Assembly: GCA_026992315.1 (NCBI GenBank)
Contig: JALXAG010000151.1
Coordinates: forward strand, 1 to 53,954
From: Sneathiellales bacterium
GTDB lineage: Bacteria > Pseudomonadota > Alphaproteobacteria > Minwuiales > Minwuiaceae
DNA: 53,954 nucleotides
Reading direction: 5' to 3'
Below the pieces are notes generated by a model that saw only the letters and a program-made list of their open reading frames with translations, did no database searches and was not told the origin of the DNA. Position 1 is the stretch's first letter, and every line of letters starts with the position of its first letter. The position numbers and the translations under genes are program-made. Shown in pieces: positions 25,596-34,072 of this stretch.

Positions 25596-26061
25596 TGCCC
25601 GGGAGAATATTCATTTGGATTCAGCCTTCAGAATCTGACGGAAGAACGCCCGTGAAAATGCCCGGTTGAAGCCACGCGGTTGAGAAATATCCCTTGCCCG
25701 AGTGGTTTCGAAGCGGAGTTTTCAGATACGTTATGACCAGGAACGGTCGGAAAGGTGTCGGGTATTTTTACATTTTTTCTTCGGAGTAACTTTGCGCTGA
25801 TTTTATCCAATTGAAGGATAATAATATTTCAAGACTGGCATGATGCTTGCTTGTGATCCGTCAGTGGTCATGGATATGGCCAAGTTTAGCGGTTCTGGCG
25901 GAGGGGGCGGCAAAGTAGCAGGTTCTACCGCGTTGTTCTGCCGAGAATTGGCAGATGTAAAAATTGTTGCCTTGGGTAGCTTCGTTCGTTCAGGCGTTGA
26001 ATCAAACCTCCTGCCAAATTGTAGAGAGAGAATCTAAAAGTTGCAGAGGAGGATCTGAAGT
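25596..26061 (+). promoter_or_regulatory. Intergenic region with sigma-54 promoter (25836-25851)
   Basis: TGGCATGATGCTTGCT at 25836-25851 matches the sigma-54 consensus TGGCAYRNNNNTTGCW at every defined position, with GG and GC ten bases apart. It would give a leader of about 200 bases for the PEP-CTERM gene at 26062. The 240 bases upstream are AT-rich near the promoter and could hold enhancer sites for an NtrC-type activator. A 65-codon ORF (25840-26037) overlaps the promoter and has no family look; I treat it as noise. A weak hairpin GATTC/GAATC at about 25618 follows the BKACE gene. Confidence 0.75.
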
Positions 26062-26910
26062 ATGAGCATCCGTTTGGGGTACTTGGTAAAGCCGGTGATG
26101 GCTGTTGCGGTTCTTGCGCTGGCGGGGCTGCAGCCCGCGGCGGCGGCGTTGATAGTGGACCGAGGGCTGCCGACCGATAATCTGAATAATGCCGCAGGTT
26201 CCAACCGAAGCAATGTGGCATGGGATTTATACCCGCCTGAAACCTATATATCCGGAGATGATTTCACCCTGCCCGATGCCGGCGGCAAGGCCTGGCGGAT
26301 AGACACGATTCGTGTATGGGTCATTGCTGACAATTCACAGGGAGTATCCATCGCCTTGGGCGATCGTTACGACACGGTTTCGCTGTTTTTAGGCGATGCT
26401 TCCGCTACCACTGCCGACCGGGTCAAGACATCGGGTATCATTGCCGGTAGCAATGCGACGGATAATCCGGATGTCGTCATCACCCCGGTAACCTATAGCA
26501 ATGGCGAGGAATATCAGGGGCCCAGCGGAAGTTTCATGCAGATCTGGCAGATAGATTTCAATAACCTTGGCGTGTTCGCCCCCGGTAAGCTGATGTTTGC
26601 GGTAGATGGTGTCGGTCCTCTGGACATATATTGGTTCAATCACGCGTCGAATGCAGCCTTGAGCGGCTCTCCTCAGGATGGGGCGGATGACCAGATGCTT
26701 TGGTTCACCGGCTCAGCCAGTGACGCAAGCATTACTTTGAGCGGAACCTGGGATTCCAACGGCAGTGGCTGGGATAAGTCGAGCGATCACAATATCCAGG
26801 TGTTTGCGACCGCCGTGTCGGTGCCCGAGCCGGGAACCCTGGCATTATTGGGTTTCGGCCTTTTCGCCGTATTCGCTGCTGGCAGGCGGCGCGTTGCGGT
26901 GGAACGGTAA
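26062..26910 (+). CDS. PEP-CTERM sorting domain protein
   Basis: A 282-residue secreted protein: signal peptide (about 1-29, ...LQPAAAA), a polar, Asn/Asp/Ser-rich central part that looks beta-rich, and a C-terminal exosortase sorting signal VPEPGTLALLGFGLFAVFAAGRRR (motif, hydrophobic helix, Arg cluster). The family is exported, cleaved near the PEP motif by exosortase and usually linked with extracellular polysaccharide. No exosortase or EPS gene is in the window, so processing genes must be elsewhere. GAGGAGG lies nine bases before the ATG. Expression is predicted from the sigma-54 promoter upstream. Confidence 0.92.
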   Translation: MSIRLGYLVKPVMAVAVLALAGLQPAAAALIVDRGLPTDNLNNAAGSNRSNVAWDLYPPETYISGDDFTLPDAGGKAWRIDTIRVWVIADNSQGVSIALGDRYDTVSLFLGDASATTADRVKTSGIIAGSNATDNPDVVITPVTYSNGEEYQGPSGSFMQIWQIDFNNLGVFAPGKLMFAVDGVGPLDIYWFNHASNAALSGSPQDGADDQMLWFTGSASDASITLSGTWDSNGSGWDKSSDHNIQVFATAVSVPEPGTLALLGFGLFAVFAAGRRRVAVER

Positions 26911-27133
26911 CTTCATCAGAGAGGGGGCCGACGTCATAACCCGGTCCGTTTTGGTGTTGCGGCGCGGGCTGCACAGCCAGGTTATGCAGCCCAACAGGAT
27001 GCATTTTACCCATATCTCTTGACCTGCTTCCTAAAGACAGGGAATCGCGGTCGCCATAACTTGGGAAGTCTGAAACCACCGGGAAGACAGCTTCTGAACG
27101 GTCGCAGGCGCCTGAAAACAAAGGGGCCCTGAA

Positions 27134-27164
27134 ATGAAAGACCCCGCTGCCGGGCAGCGGGGTC
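27134..27164 (-). terminator. Terminator after the cytochrome c gene
   Basis: GACCCCGCTGCC/GGCAGCGGGGTC forms an almost uninterrupted stem (loop of about three bases). On the minus strand it is followed by TTTCATTT and begins about 30 bases past the cytochrome stop. It may also block read-through from the PEP-CTERM gene, since the gap 26911-27133 shows nothing else. Confidence 0.8.
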
Positions 27165-27195
27165 CTGGTATCTGGCGGATTGCCTTGCGGAAAGC

Positions 27196-27588
27196 TTATT
27201 TCGACAAGGACTTGAGATAAGCGATAACGTTCTCGCGGTCTTTTTCCTTGCGCAGGCCGCCGAAGGACATTTTCGTTTTCTTGATGAATTTCCGCGGCTT
27301 TTTCAGGAATTTGTCGAGGTTTTCCTCGGTCCAGACCAGACCGTCGGCACCGGCTTTCTTCATGGCCTTGGAGTATTTGAAGCCTTCATGGCTGGCCGCC
27401 TTGCGGCCGACGATACCATAAAGATTGGGACCAACCTTGTTCTTGCCGCCGGCTTCGGCTGTATGACAGGCCTTGCACTTCTTGAACACCTTGGCGCCCT
27501 TGGCCGGATCCCCGGCGGCAGCGGCCTGGCCGGCAGCGGCAGAGAGTGCCAGGGCAACACCCATTGCTAAGACTTTTGCGAACTTCAT
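27196..27588 (-). CDS. Class I c-type cytochrome
   Basis: A 130-residue periplasmic monohaem cytochrome: signal peptide (about 1-24, ...GQAAAA), haem motif CKACH near residue 40, [15 protein letters not shown] after it, and an axial-Met region MSFGGL near residue 110, followed by the terminal helix ([14 protein letters not shown]). The pattern is that of mitochondrial-like cytochrome c/c2, an electron carrier from bc1 to oxidases. It is lysine-rich, as expected for docking on acidic partners. Start is the ATG with AGGAGACAAGGAT upstream; the ORF track adds 62 unrelated residues. Confidence 0.94.
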   Translation of the reverse strand: MKFAKVLAMGVALALSAAAGQAAAAGDPAKGAKVFKKCKACHTAEAGGKNKVGPNLYGIVGRKAASHEGFKYSKAMKKAGADGLVWTEENLDKFLKKPRKFIKKTKMSFGGLRKEKDRENVIAYLKSLSK

Positions 27589-27990
27589 ATCCTTGTCTCC
27601 TGATCTAGACGCGTAAACCATCTGTGCCGCGACTACAGCGCGACGTTCGAAACCATACGGCCATACCATCCCATGCAGCATGCCCGGTGAATATGGGCAG
27701 AACATGGCGATCCGGCCTCGGCCCTTTACCGTCCGCACGGGCGGGCGGCCCTCCCCGCGCTTCATCATATACACAAGCGCGGCTCGTGGATCAAAGGCAA
27801 GTTTTTTCCGCCGGTCGGAACCGACTCATGAGGAAATGGTTTCGTTTCAAAGGAGAATTCGATCCCGCAGCGCACTTGTTCACGGAGTATTAACCAACAG
27901 CGGCGAATATTATGTCATGCCCGTTGTAATCATTCGAAGATGCTGGCGGTGGGCAGCCATGCCTTGCCCTGCGGCGGAAAGGTGGGAAAG
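27589..27990. other. Divergent intergenic region, cytochrome c / DUF2336
   Basis: About 400 bases with divergent genes on both sides. I see no convincing gene. A strong-looking ribosome site AAAGGAG at about 27848-27854 is not followed by an ATG/GTG. TATTAACCAAC at about 27890 resembles half of a CtrA site (TTAACCAT) with one mismatch; too weak to claim. Promoters for both genes must be here. Confidence 0.4.
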
Positions 27991-29136
27991 GTGAAAAAAC
28001 TGACGAAAGCTGACATTGAGGGCCTGCTGACAAATCCCGACGAAGGCGGGCGTGTGGAGGCCGCGAGCAAGGTTGCGGAAGTCTTCAATGTCGGACAGTT
28101 GAGCGATACCGAACGGGAAATCGCCCTCGATATCTTCCGTATCATGCTGGAAGATGCCGCCGTCAGGGTGCGTCAGGCCCTGTCGGAGAACCTGAAGCTC
28201 AACCCGGATGTTCCCCCGGACGTAGCCAAGACCCTGGCTTCCGACGTTGCCGAAGTGGCGGCGCCGATGCTCGAATATTCGGAAGTGCTGAGCGATGAGG
28301 ATCTGATCGAGATCATCGGCAGCCGTCCGACGGAGCATATGAAGGCCATCGCCCGGCGCTCCCGGGTTTCCGAATCCGTCTCCGGCGCCCTTGTCGACAA
28401 GGGCGATGAGGATGTCGTTGCCACGTTGATGAGCAATGAAGGGGCGGAAATCGCCGAGGAAACCTATCAGAAGGCCATGGACAATTTCGGCGAAAGCGAA
28501 AAGGTCAACAGCGCCATGGCCCATCGCAGCCAGTTGCCCCTTTCCGTTTCGGAACGGCTGGTGACCCTGGTCTCCGATGCCCTGAAGGAACATCTCGTCA
28601 CCCATCATGCCATGTCGCCGGATATGGCGATGGATCTGGTGATGGAAAGCCGCGAGCGGGCCATTCTGGGTTTGGTGGACAATGACACCGACATCAAGGA
28701 TACATTCGAACTGGTCCGCCAGCTTCATGACAACGGCCGTCTGACCGATACGCTGATCGTGCGTTCCATCTGCCTTGGCGATATCGATTTCTTCGAGGTG
28801 GCCATGGCCGTGCGTGCCGGGGTGCCGGTGCCCAACGCCCATATTCTGATTCACGATGCCGGCGGCGAGGGGCTGAAGCGTCTGTATCGCAAATCCGGTA
28901 TCGACGATAAATATTACAAGCTGGTTTGTTCTGCGGTACAGATTTCCGCCGAAATGGAACTGGATGGCGGCGATCGCGATCGGGAACGTTTCCGCAACCG
29001 CATGATCACGCGGGTGCTGACCCAGTTCGAAAATGAATTCGACGATGAGAATTTCGAATATCTCGCCAATAAGATGATCGGAATACCCCTTTCCTCCGCC
29101 ATGCCTGCAAGTGCCGAGGCCTATTCCGTTTCCTGA
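27991..29136 (+). CDS. DUF2336 domain protein
   Basis: A 381-residue all-helical, acidic protein of the alphaproteobacterial DUF2336 family, with HEAT-like repeated helices (LLTNPDEGGRVEAASKVAEVF, MLEDAAVRVRQALSENLKLNPDVP, VLSDEDLIEIIGS, AIARRSRVSESVSGALVDKGDEDVV). Function of the family is not established; members are often near signalling or motility genes. I start it at GTG 27991 (VKKLTKADIEGLL), since family members begin at this helix and GGTGGGAAAG stands before it; the track adds 17 residues. It lies about 100 bases before mlaE on the same strand. Confidence 0.8.
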   Translation: MKKLTKADIEGLLTNPDEGGRVEAASKVAEVFNVGQLSDTEREIALDIFRIMLEDAAVRVRQALSENLKLNPDVPPDVAKTLASDVAEVAAPMLEYSEVLSDEDLIEIIGSRPTEHMKAIARRSRVSESVSGALVDKGDEDVVATLMSNEGAEIAEETYQKAMDNFGESEKVNSAMAHRSQLPLSVSERLVTLVSDALKEHLVTHHAMSPDMAMDLVMESRERAILGLVDNDTDIKDTFELVRQLHDNGRLTDTLIVRSICLGDIDFFEVAMAVRAGVPVPNAHILIHDAGGEGLKRLYRKSGIDDKYYKLVCSAVQISAEMELDGGDRDRERFRNRMITRVLTQFENEFDDENFEYLANKMIGIPLSSAMPASAEAYSVS

Positions 29137-29235
29137 CGCCGCCTCTGCTTGATCGCCGGCGGGTCCCGTGCCATTCTGCGCCGAGGCGGGGCTGCTGGGC
29201 GATGGGACGGCGTGGATAATACGCTTCAGAAGAAG

Positions 29236-30366
29236 ATGGCCACCTTATCCGTGCACACCGGCGCGGGCACGGATGCTCCCTGCGTCAGGCTCGGCGGTGA
29301 CTGGACCGTCGAACAGGCTGGCGATATTCAACGGAAAATAGCGGAACTGATCCTGACACCGGGGGAAGCGTACAGGATCGATGCCGCACAGATCCGCCGC
29401 CTCGATACCACGGGGGCCCTGCTGCTGATCAAGCTGGCCCGGCGCTGCGGGAGCGATGCTGCAACCGTCATTGCCCAGGGCGGCCTGCCGGAACGCCTGA
29501 AAGAGCTTTTGAGCGTGGTGGACAGCCACATTGCCGCGCCGGCGCCCGAACCGCCGGCGCGTACCGGATTGCTGCATCTGGTCGAACAGGTGGGTGAAAC
29601 CGCCCTCTGGCTGTGGAAGGACAGCCTGCAGTTCATCGCCTTTGTCGGGGCGGTGGTGCAGACATTCTTTTTCGTGCTGACCCGTCCCCGGCGTTTCCGT
29701 TTTACCTCCTTGGTGTTCAGCATCGAGCAGGTCGGGCTGAACGCCCTGCCGATCGTCGGGCTGATCTCCTTTCTCATCGGGGTGGTGCTGGCCTATCAGG
29801 GGGCCAGCCAGCTGCGCCGTTTCGGTGCGGAAATTTTCGTCGTCGATCTGATTGCGATTTCAGTACTGCGCGAGGTCGGTATCCTGCTGACGGCCATTGT
29901 CGTTGCCGGTCGTTCGGGCAGTGCCTTTACGGCCCAGATCGGATCGATGGTCGTCCATGAGGAAGTGGACGCCATGCGCACCATCGGCCTCGATCCGATG
30001 GAGGTGCTGGTGCTGCCCAGGGTTCTGGCGCTGGTGATTGCCCTGCCGCTTCTGGCGTTTTTTTCCGATATCCTCGGCCTGATCGGCGGCGGGCTGATGG
30101 CCTGGGTGACGCAAGGGCTCTCCCCGGTACTGTTTATGGAGCGGCTGCAGGAAAATATCGGTTTCTGGACCTTCGGCGTCGGCATGATCAAGGCGCCGGT
30201 TTTCGCGGCGCTGATTTCCCTGGTCGGCTGTTACGAGGGTTTTCAGGTTTCCGGCAGTGCCGAATCGGTCGGGCGGCAGACGACGCGTTCGGTGGTCGAG
30301 GCGATCTTTCTGGTCATTGTCGCCGATGCCGTGTTCTCGATCTTCTTCAACATGATCGGGATATAG
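29236..30366 (+). CDS. mlaE: MlaE permease with fused N-terminal STAS domain
   Basis: Inner-membrane permease of the Mla phospholipid ABC transporter. Residues 1-100 form a STAS/MlaB-like domain (GGDWTVEQAGDIQRKI, IRRLDTTGALLLIKLA); residues 115-376 are MlaE with hydrophobic helices and the family sequence LREVGILLTAIVVAGRSGSAFTAQIGSM plus VHEEVDAMRTIGLDPMEVLVLPR. In E. coli MlaB is separate; here it is covalently attached, and no mlaB follows. Start uncertain: this ATG (MATLSVH) or an in-frame GTG at 29212; the track's longer version is unlikely. Followed after 3 bases by mlaF. Confidence 0.92.
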   Translation: MATLSVHTGAGTDAPCVRLGGDWTVEQAGDIQRKIAELILTPGEAYRIDAAQIRRLDTTGALLLIKLARRCGSDAATVIAQGGLPERLKELLSVVDSHIAAPAPEPPARTGLLHLVEQVGETALWLWKDSLQFIAFVGAVVQTFFFVLTRPRRFRFTSLVFSIEQVGLNALPIVGLISFLIGVVLAYQGASQLRRFGAEIFVVDLIAISVLREVGILLTAIVVAGRSGSAFTAQIGSMVVHEEVDAMRTIGLDPMEVLVLPRVLALVIALPLLAFFSDILGLIGGGLMAWVTQGLSPVLFMERLQENIGFWTFGVGMIKAPVFAALISLVGCYEGFQVSGSAESVGRQTTRSVVEAIFLVIVADAVFSIFFNMIGI

Positions 30367-30369
30367 ACC

Positions 30370-31164
30370 ATGGACGGGGACGTCATCATCGACATTCAGG
30401 GGCTGTGCAACCGTTTCGGGCCGCATGTGGTGCATGACGGTCTCGACCTGCAGGTGCGCCGTGGCGAGGTGCTGGGCGTCGTCGGCGGCTCGGGCACCGG
30501 CAAGTCGGTGCTGTTGCGTACGATCGTCGGCCTGAACAGGCCGGCGGCGGGGCGGATACGGGTATTCGGGCAGGATACGCGCAATCTCGATGCCGCCGCG
30601 CGCCGGGCGCTGGAACGGCGCTGGGGGGTGTTGTTTCAGGACGGGGCGCTGTTCAGCTCGCTGACGGTGGCGCAGAATGTGCAGGTTCCCTTGCGCGAGC
30701 ATCTCGCCCTGCCGCAGCCGCTGATGGACGAGATCGCGGCGCTGAAGATCGCCCTGTCGGGGCTGAAGGCCGAGGCCGGGGCGAAATTCCCCGCCGAACT
30801 GTCGGGCGGCATGCGCAAGCGCGCAGGCCTGGCCCGGGCCCTGGCGCTGGATCCGGAGATCCTGTTCCTCGACGAGCCGACGGCGGGGCTGGATCCCATT
30901 GGCGCCGCGGCCTTCGATCAGCTCATACTCGAACTCAGCCATGCCCTGGGGCTGACGGTATTCATGGTCACCCACGATCTGGACAGTCTCTATACGATCT
31001 GCGACCGGGTGGCGGTGCTGGCGGAAAAGAAGGTCCTGGCCGTGGACACCATCGACCGCCTTCTGGATAATGATCATCCTTGGATACACGAATATTTCCA
31101 TGGACCCAGGGCCCGGGCGGCGCTGCGGGCGGCTCCGGAGCGGGGCGAGGAGGGAAGCGGATAA
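30370..31164 (+). CDS. mlaF: MlaF-type ABC transporter ATPase
   Basis: A 264-residue ATP-binding subunit powering phospholipid transport. Walker A GGSGTGKSV, signature LSGGMRKRAGLARAL, Walker B ILFLDEPTAGLDP and H-loop VTHDLDSL are all intact; the MRKR signature is typical of Mla/Ttg2A ATPases. The tail (DNDHPWIHEYFHGPRARAAL) matches the segment MlaF uses at its dimer interface. It ends in TAATG overlap with mlaD. Confidence 0.95.
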   Translation: MDGDVIIDIQGLCNRFGPHVVHDGLDLQVRRGEVLGVVGGSGTGKSVLLRTIVGLNRPAAGRIRVFGQDTRNLDAAARRALERRWGVLFQDGALFSSLTVAQNVQVPLREHLALPQPLMDEIAALKIALSGLKAEAGAKFPAELSGGMRKRAGLARALALDPEILFLDEPTAGLDPIGAAAFDQLILELSHALGLTVFMVTHDLDSLYTICDRVAVLAEKKVLAVDTIDRLLDNDHPWIHEYFHGPRARAALRAAPERGEEGSG

Positions 31165-32171
31165 TGGAAACGCGTGCCAGTCACCTTATCATCGGGTTTT
31201 TCGTGATCGGCTTTACGGCGGCGGCGTTTGCGTTCGTCTTCTGGCTGACCAAACGGGAGGTCAATCAGGAATTCGCCTATTACCGGATCTATTTCAACGA
31301 AAGCGTCGCGGGATTGGGCATTGGCGGCGATGTGCGCTACCGGGGCATCCGCGCCGGTGCGGTGACCGATATCCGTATCGATCCCAAGGATCCGTCGCGG
31401 GTGATGGTGACGGCGGAAATCGACAAGCGCTTCATCATCCGCCAGGGCGATGAGGCGGAACTTCAGGCCCAGGGCATAACGGGGCTGTCCTATGTCAATA
31501 TCGGCGGGGCGGCGGCGGACAGCCCGCCATTGACCCCGGCTAAGGGGGAAAAGCTCGCGGTCATCCCCTCCCGGCCGTCATCGCTGCAGAAACTGTTCTC
31601 CGGCGCTCCGGATCTGATCGCCAGCGGCATCGAACTGACCAACCGCGCCGCCGATCTGCTGAACGAGGACAACCGCCGCGCGATCGGCAATATTCTTGCC
31701 GATATCAACCGGATTACCGATACGATGGCGGCCCAGCGGGAGCGGATCGAACGCTTGCTGGTCATGGCGGAAAAATTCGGCGGCGATATGAACGAAACGG
31801 TGGTGGCGCTGAAGGATACGGCCCGGCGCGCCAACCGGCTGCTCGATGAAAGCGCGGCGACGATGGCGGTGGCCCGCGGAACGCTCAGCGGCGTCGATTC
31901 GGTGGTGGACGGCGAGCTGCGCACCACGCTGAACGAATTTTCCAAAGCGGCGGATCGCGTCGGCAGGCTGGCGGAGGAAAGCACGGCGATGATTGCCGAA
32001 AACCGCGAACCCCTGCATGCCTTCGCCGCCGACGGTCTGCCCAAATTCAACAGTTTCATCGATGAGGCGCGGGTGCTGATCGCGGCGCTGTCGCGCCTGA
32101 CCGAACGGCTGGAAAGCGACGGGGCGCGTTTCCTGCTCGGCAACCGCGATGCCGAGTACAAGGCGGAGTAG
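31164..32171 (+). CDS. mlaD: MlaD-type MCE-domain protein
   Basis: Membrane-anchored, periplasmic MCE protein that forms the lipid-binding hexamer on MlaFE. The 335 residues have one N-terminal TM helix (about 8-29), an MCE domain (about 38-120, FNESVAGLGIGGDVRYRGIRAGAVTDI) and a long helical, coiled-coil-prone C-terminus (about 150-320). The C-terminal helix region is longer than in E. coli MlaD, closer to the YrbD/PqiB-like or Mce tail type. The start is set by the one-base overlap with the mlaF stop; the track's 28 earlier residues are shadow. Confidence 0.93.
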   Translation: METRASHLIIGFFVIGFTAAAFAFVFWLTKREVNQEFAYYRIYFNESVAGLGIGGDVRYRGIRAGAVTDIRIDPKDPSRVMVTAEIDKRFIIRQGDEAELQAQGITGLSYVNIGGAAADSPPLTPAKGEKLAVIPSRPSSLQKLFSGAPDLIASGIELTNRAADLLNEDNRRAIGNILADINRITDTMAAQRERIERLLVMAEKFGGDMNETVVALKDTARRANRLLDESAATMAVARGTLSGVDSVVDGELRTTLNEFSKAADRVGRLAEESTAMIAENREPLHAFAADGLPKFNSFIDEARVLIAALSRLTERLESDGARFLLGNRDAEYKAE

Positions 32172-32176
32172 GGATC

Positions 32177-32851
32177 ATGGTATTTTTCAGCTTCTTCCGG
32201 CGCCATCTCGCCGTTCTTCTTCTGCCTCTGCTGCTGGGGGGCTGTGCCGGGCTGCTGCCCGGTGCGGGACCGGCGCCGAACATGTACAATCTGACGCCGA
32301 AGAACACATTCCCTCAGGGCATGACGCCGGTGCGCTGGCAATTGGTGATCGAGGAGCCGCTGGCCGCGGGCGGGCTCGATACCAACCGCATTGCCCTGCG
32401 CCCACGACCGACGGAGCTGAAGTATTTCGCCGGTTCCCGCTGGACCGAACGGGCACCGCGCATGGTGCAGACCCTGATTGTCGAAAGTTTCGAGAATACC
32501 AATGCGATCACTGCGGTGGGGCGTCAGGCCATCGGGTTACGCTCCGATTACAGCCTGAAGACGGAAATGCGGGAATTTCAGGCCGAATATTTTAACGGCA
32601 GCGGCCGGGCACCGCGTATTCGCGTGCGTCTGAACGCCAAGCTGGTGCGCAAGCCGCGGGAAAATATCGTCGCTTCACGCACCTTCGAGAAGGTCGTTAC
32701 CGCGGAAGGGACGAACATGCAGGCCATCGTTCTGGCCTTCGATGAGGCACTGGGCAAGGTGATCAAGCAGCTTGTGATCTGGACCCTGCGCGAGGGAGAG
32801 GCCGACTGGCAACGCCATCAGGGACGGCGGGTGCAGCCTTCTTCTTCATGA
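32177..32851 (+). CDS. ABC-type transport auxiliary lipoprotein (PqiC/LinL-like)
   Basis: A 224-residue lipoprotein with lipobox LLGGC (Cys23) and the auxiliary-component fold (WQLVIEEPLAAGGLDTNRIALRP, YFAGSRWTERAPRMVQTLIVESFEN). Members accompany MCE transporters and are thought to help lipid transfer across the periplasm. Fourth gene of mlaE-mlaF-mlaD, five bases after mlaD. Its TGA shares the palindrome TCATGA with the stop codon of the convergent hydrolase gene. Confidence 0.9.
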   Translation: MVFFSFFRRHLAVLLLPLLLGGCAGLLPGAGPAPNMYNLTPKNTFPQGMTPVRWQLVIEEPLAAGGLDTNRIALRPRPTELKYFAGSRWTERAPRMVQTLIVESFENTNAITAVGRQAIGLRSDYSLKTEMREFQAEYFNGSGRAPRIRVRLNAKLVRKPRENIVASRTFEKVVTAEGTNMQAIVLAFDEALGKVIKQLVIWTLREGEADWQRHQGRRVQPSSS

Positions 32852-33790
32852 AGGGACGCTCATCCCGCTTTCATTCAGTCGCCCGGACAGCCAGGCGGTG
32901 CAGCGTTCTATCATGGCATCGACGCCGGGGCTGCGTCCGGCGGCGCGCAGGCTGGCATGAACCAGCCCCTTTCCCAGATGCAGTGACACGGGCACCCCGG
33001 CCCGGCGCAGACGCTCGGCGAAGGCATAGGCTTCGTCGCGCAGGGGATCGTGTTCCACCGGCAGCAGCAACACCGGCGGCAGGCCCGAGAGATTCGGCGC
33101 CGCCAGCGGCGATCCGTAAGGGCCGTGATCGAAGCCGGGACCGTAATAGGCGTCGCGATAGGCGGTCAGGTCGGCGGTGCGGAGCAGGGGCGCCTCGGCT
33201 TCCTCGCTGAAGGAGGGCAGGTCGAGCTGCCAGCCCAGGGCCGGGTAGATCAGGGCCATTCCGGCCAGGCTTTCTCTGCCCCGGTCGCGGTTGAGCAGGG
33301 CCAGCCCGGCGCACAGCGTCGCCCCGGCGCTGTCGCCGCACAGGGCGATGCGGCCATCGTCTTGCATCTGTGTGCCCAGCCAGGCCAGTGCCGCCGCCGA
33401 ATCGTCCAATGCCGCAGGGCAGCGATGCTCCGGGGCCAGGCGATAATCAATGGCCAGCACCGGCTGGCCGGTGCGTTCGCAGATATGGGCGGCGATGAAA
33501 TCATGGCTGTCCAGCCCGCCGAGGACGAATCCCCCGCCATGCAGAAACAATATGGCGCCCTTCGCCCCCTGCAGGACCTTGCCGCGGCAATACAGTCGGT
33601 AGGGAATATCGCCCGCCGGACCGGGCAGCATACCGTCGCGGGCGCTGACGGCGGCAGAGCGGGGCGGGTTCAGATGGCGGCACAGGCGGTCGTACAGGGC
33701 CCGCTGTTCGTCGAGTGAGCGGGGCGCCGGGGCTGCGGCCGTGAAGGCTTCTGCCTCTTCGATGAAAGCGGCGATCTGGGGTTCGAGCAT
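32846..33790 (-). CDS. Alpha/beta hydrolase, hormone-sensitive lipase-like
   Basis: A 314-residue esterase of the HSL (bacterial family IV) group. Oxyanion motif HGGGF at 84-88, nucleophile S154 in GDSAG, probable Asp248 (EHDPLRDE) and His278 (GLVHAS) complete the triad. Likely acts on short acyl esters or acylated small molecules; natural substrate unknown. No signal peptide, so cytoplasmic. Convergent with the Mla lipoprotein gene. Confidence 0.9.
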   Translation of the reverse strand: MLEPQIAAFIEEAEAFTAAAPAPRSLDEQRALYDRLCRHLNPPRSAAVSARDGMLPGPAGDIPYRLYCRGKVLQGAKGAILFLHGGGFVLGGLDSHDFIAAHICERTGQPVLAIDYRLAPEHRCPAALDDSAAALAWLGTQMQDDGRIALCGDSAGATLCAGLALLNRDRGRESLAGMALIYPALGWQLDLPSFSEEAEAPLLRTADLTAYRDAYYGPGFDHGPYGSPLAAPNLSGLPPVLLLPVEHDPLRDEAYAFAERLRRAGVPVSLHLGKGLVHASLRAAGRSPGVDAMIERCTAWLSGRLNESGMSVPS

Positions 33791-34072
33791 GGGGTACCTG
33801 CATGTGATGCTGCCACGGCATTCTGTTCCGGGCAGAAGAAATCCCGATTCGGGTTTTCGCAGCCCTCCGGCTGCTTGGCAAGAGGGCTGAATGACAGAAT
33901 GTGTGCTAACAGGTTGACGGCGGCGCGTTTTCAGCGAAAGATTTCCGCAGATGGCTGTGGGGATGAGGAAACGTTTCGTTCGTCCTGCCTGTTTGCGGGC
34001 AAGATTGTTTCGACAGCCACAAGAACGAGCCCATGGGGGGCCGGAATTTCAATCAGGGGGAGACAATCCGAC
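33791..34072 (+). promoter_or_regulatory. Upstream region of the peptide ABC operon
   Basis: No gene is visible in this gap. GAAACGTTTC at 33968-33977 is a perfect palindrome with the AACGTT centre typical of LacI-type operators; no LacI gene is in the window. A weak promoter TTGACG (33913)-17-AAAGAT lies just before it. A GGGGGAG ribosome site precedes the binding-protein ATG. Confidence 0.35.

Noticed and set aside
25840-26037. 65-codon ORF before the PEP-CTERM gene
   Set aside because: It begins inside the sigma-54 promoter, has no ribosome site and a low-complexity Gly run.
27885-27900. CtrA-type half-site before the DUF2336 gene
   Set aside because: Only one half-site with a mismatch; too weak to report as a regulatory site.
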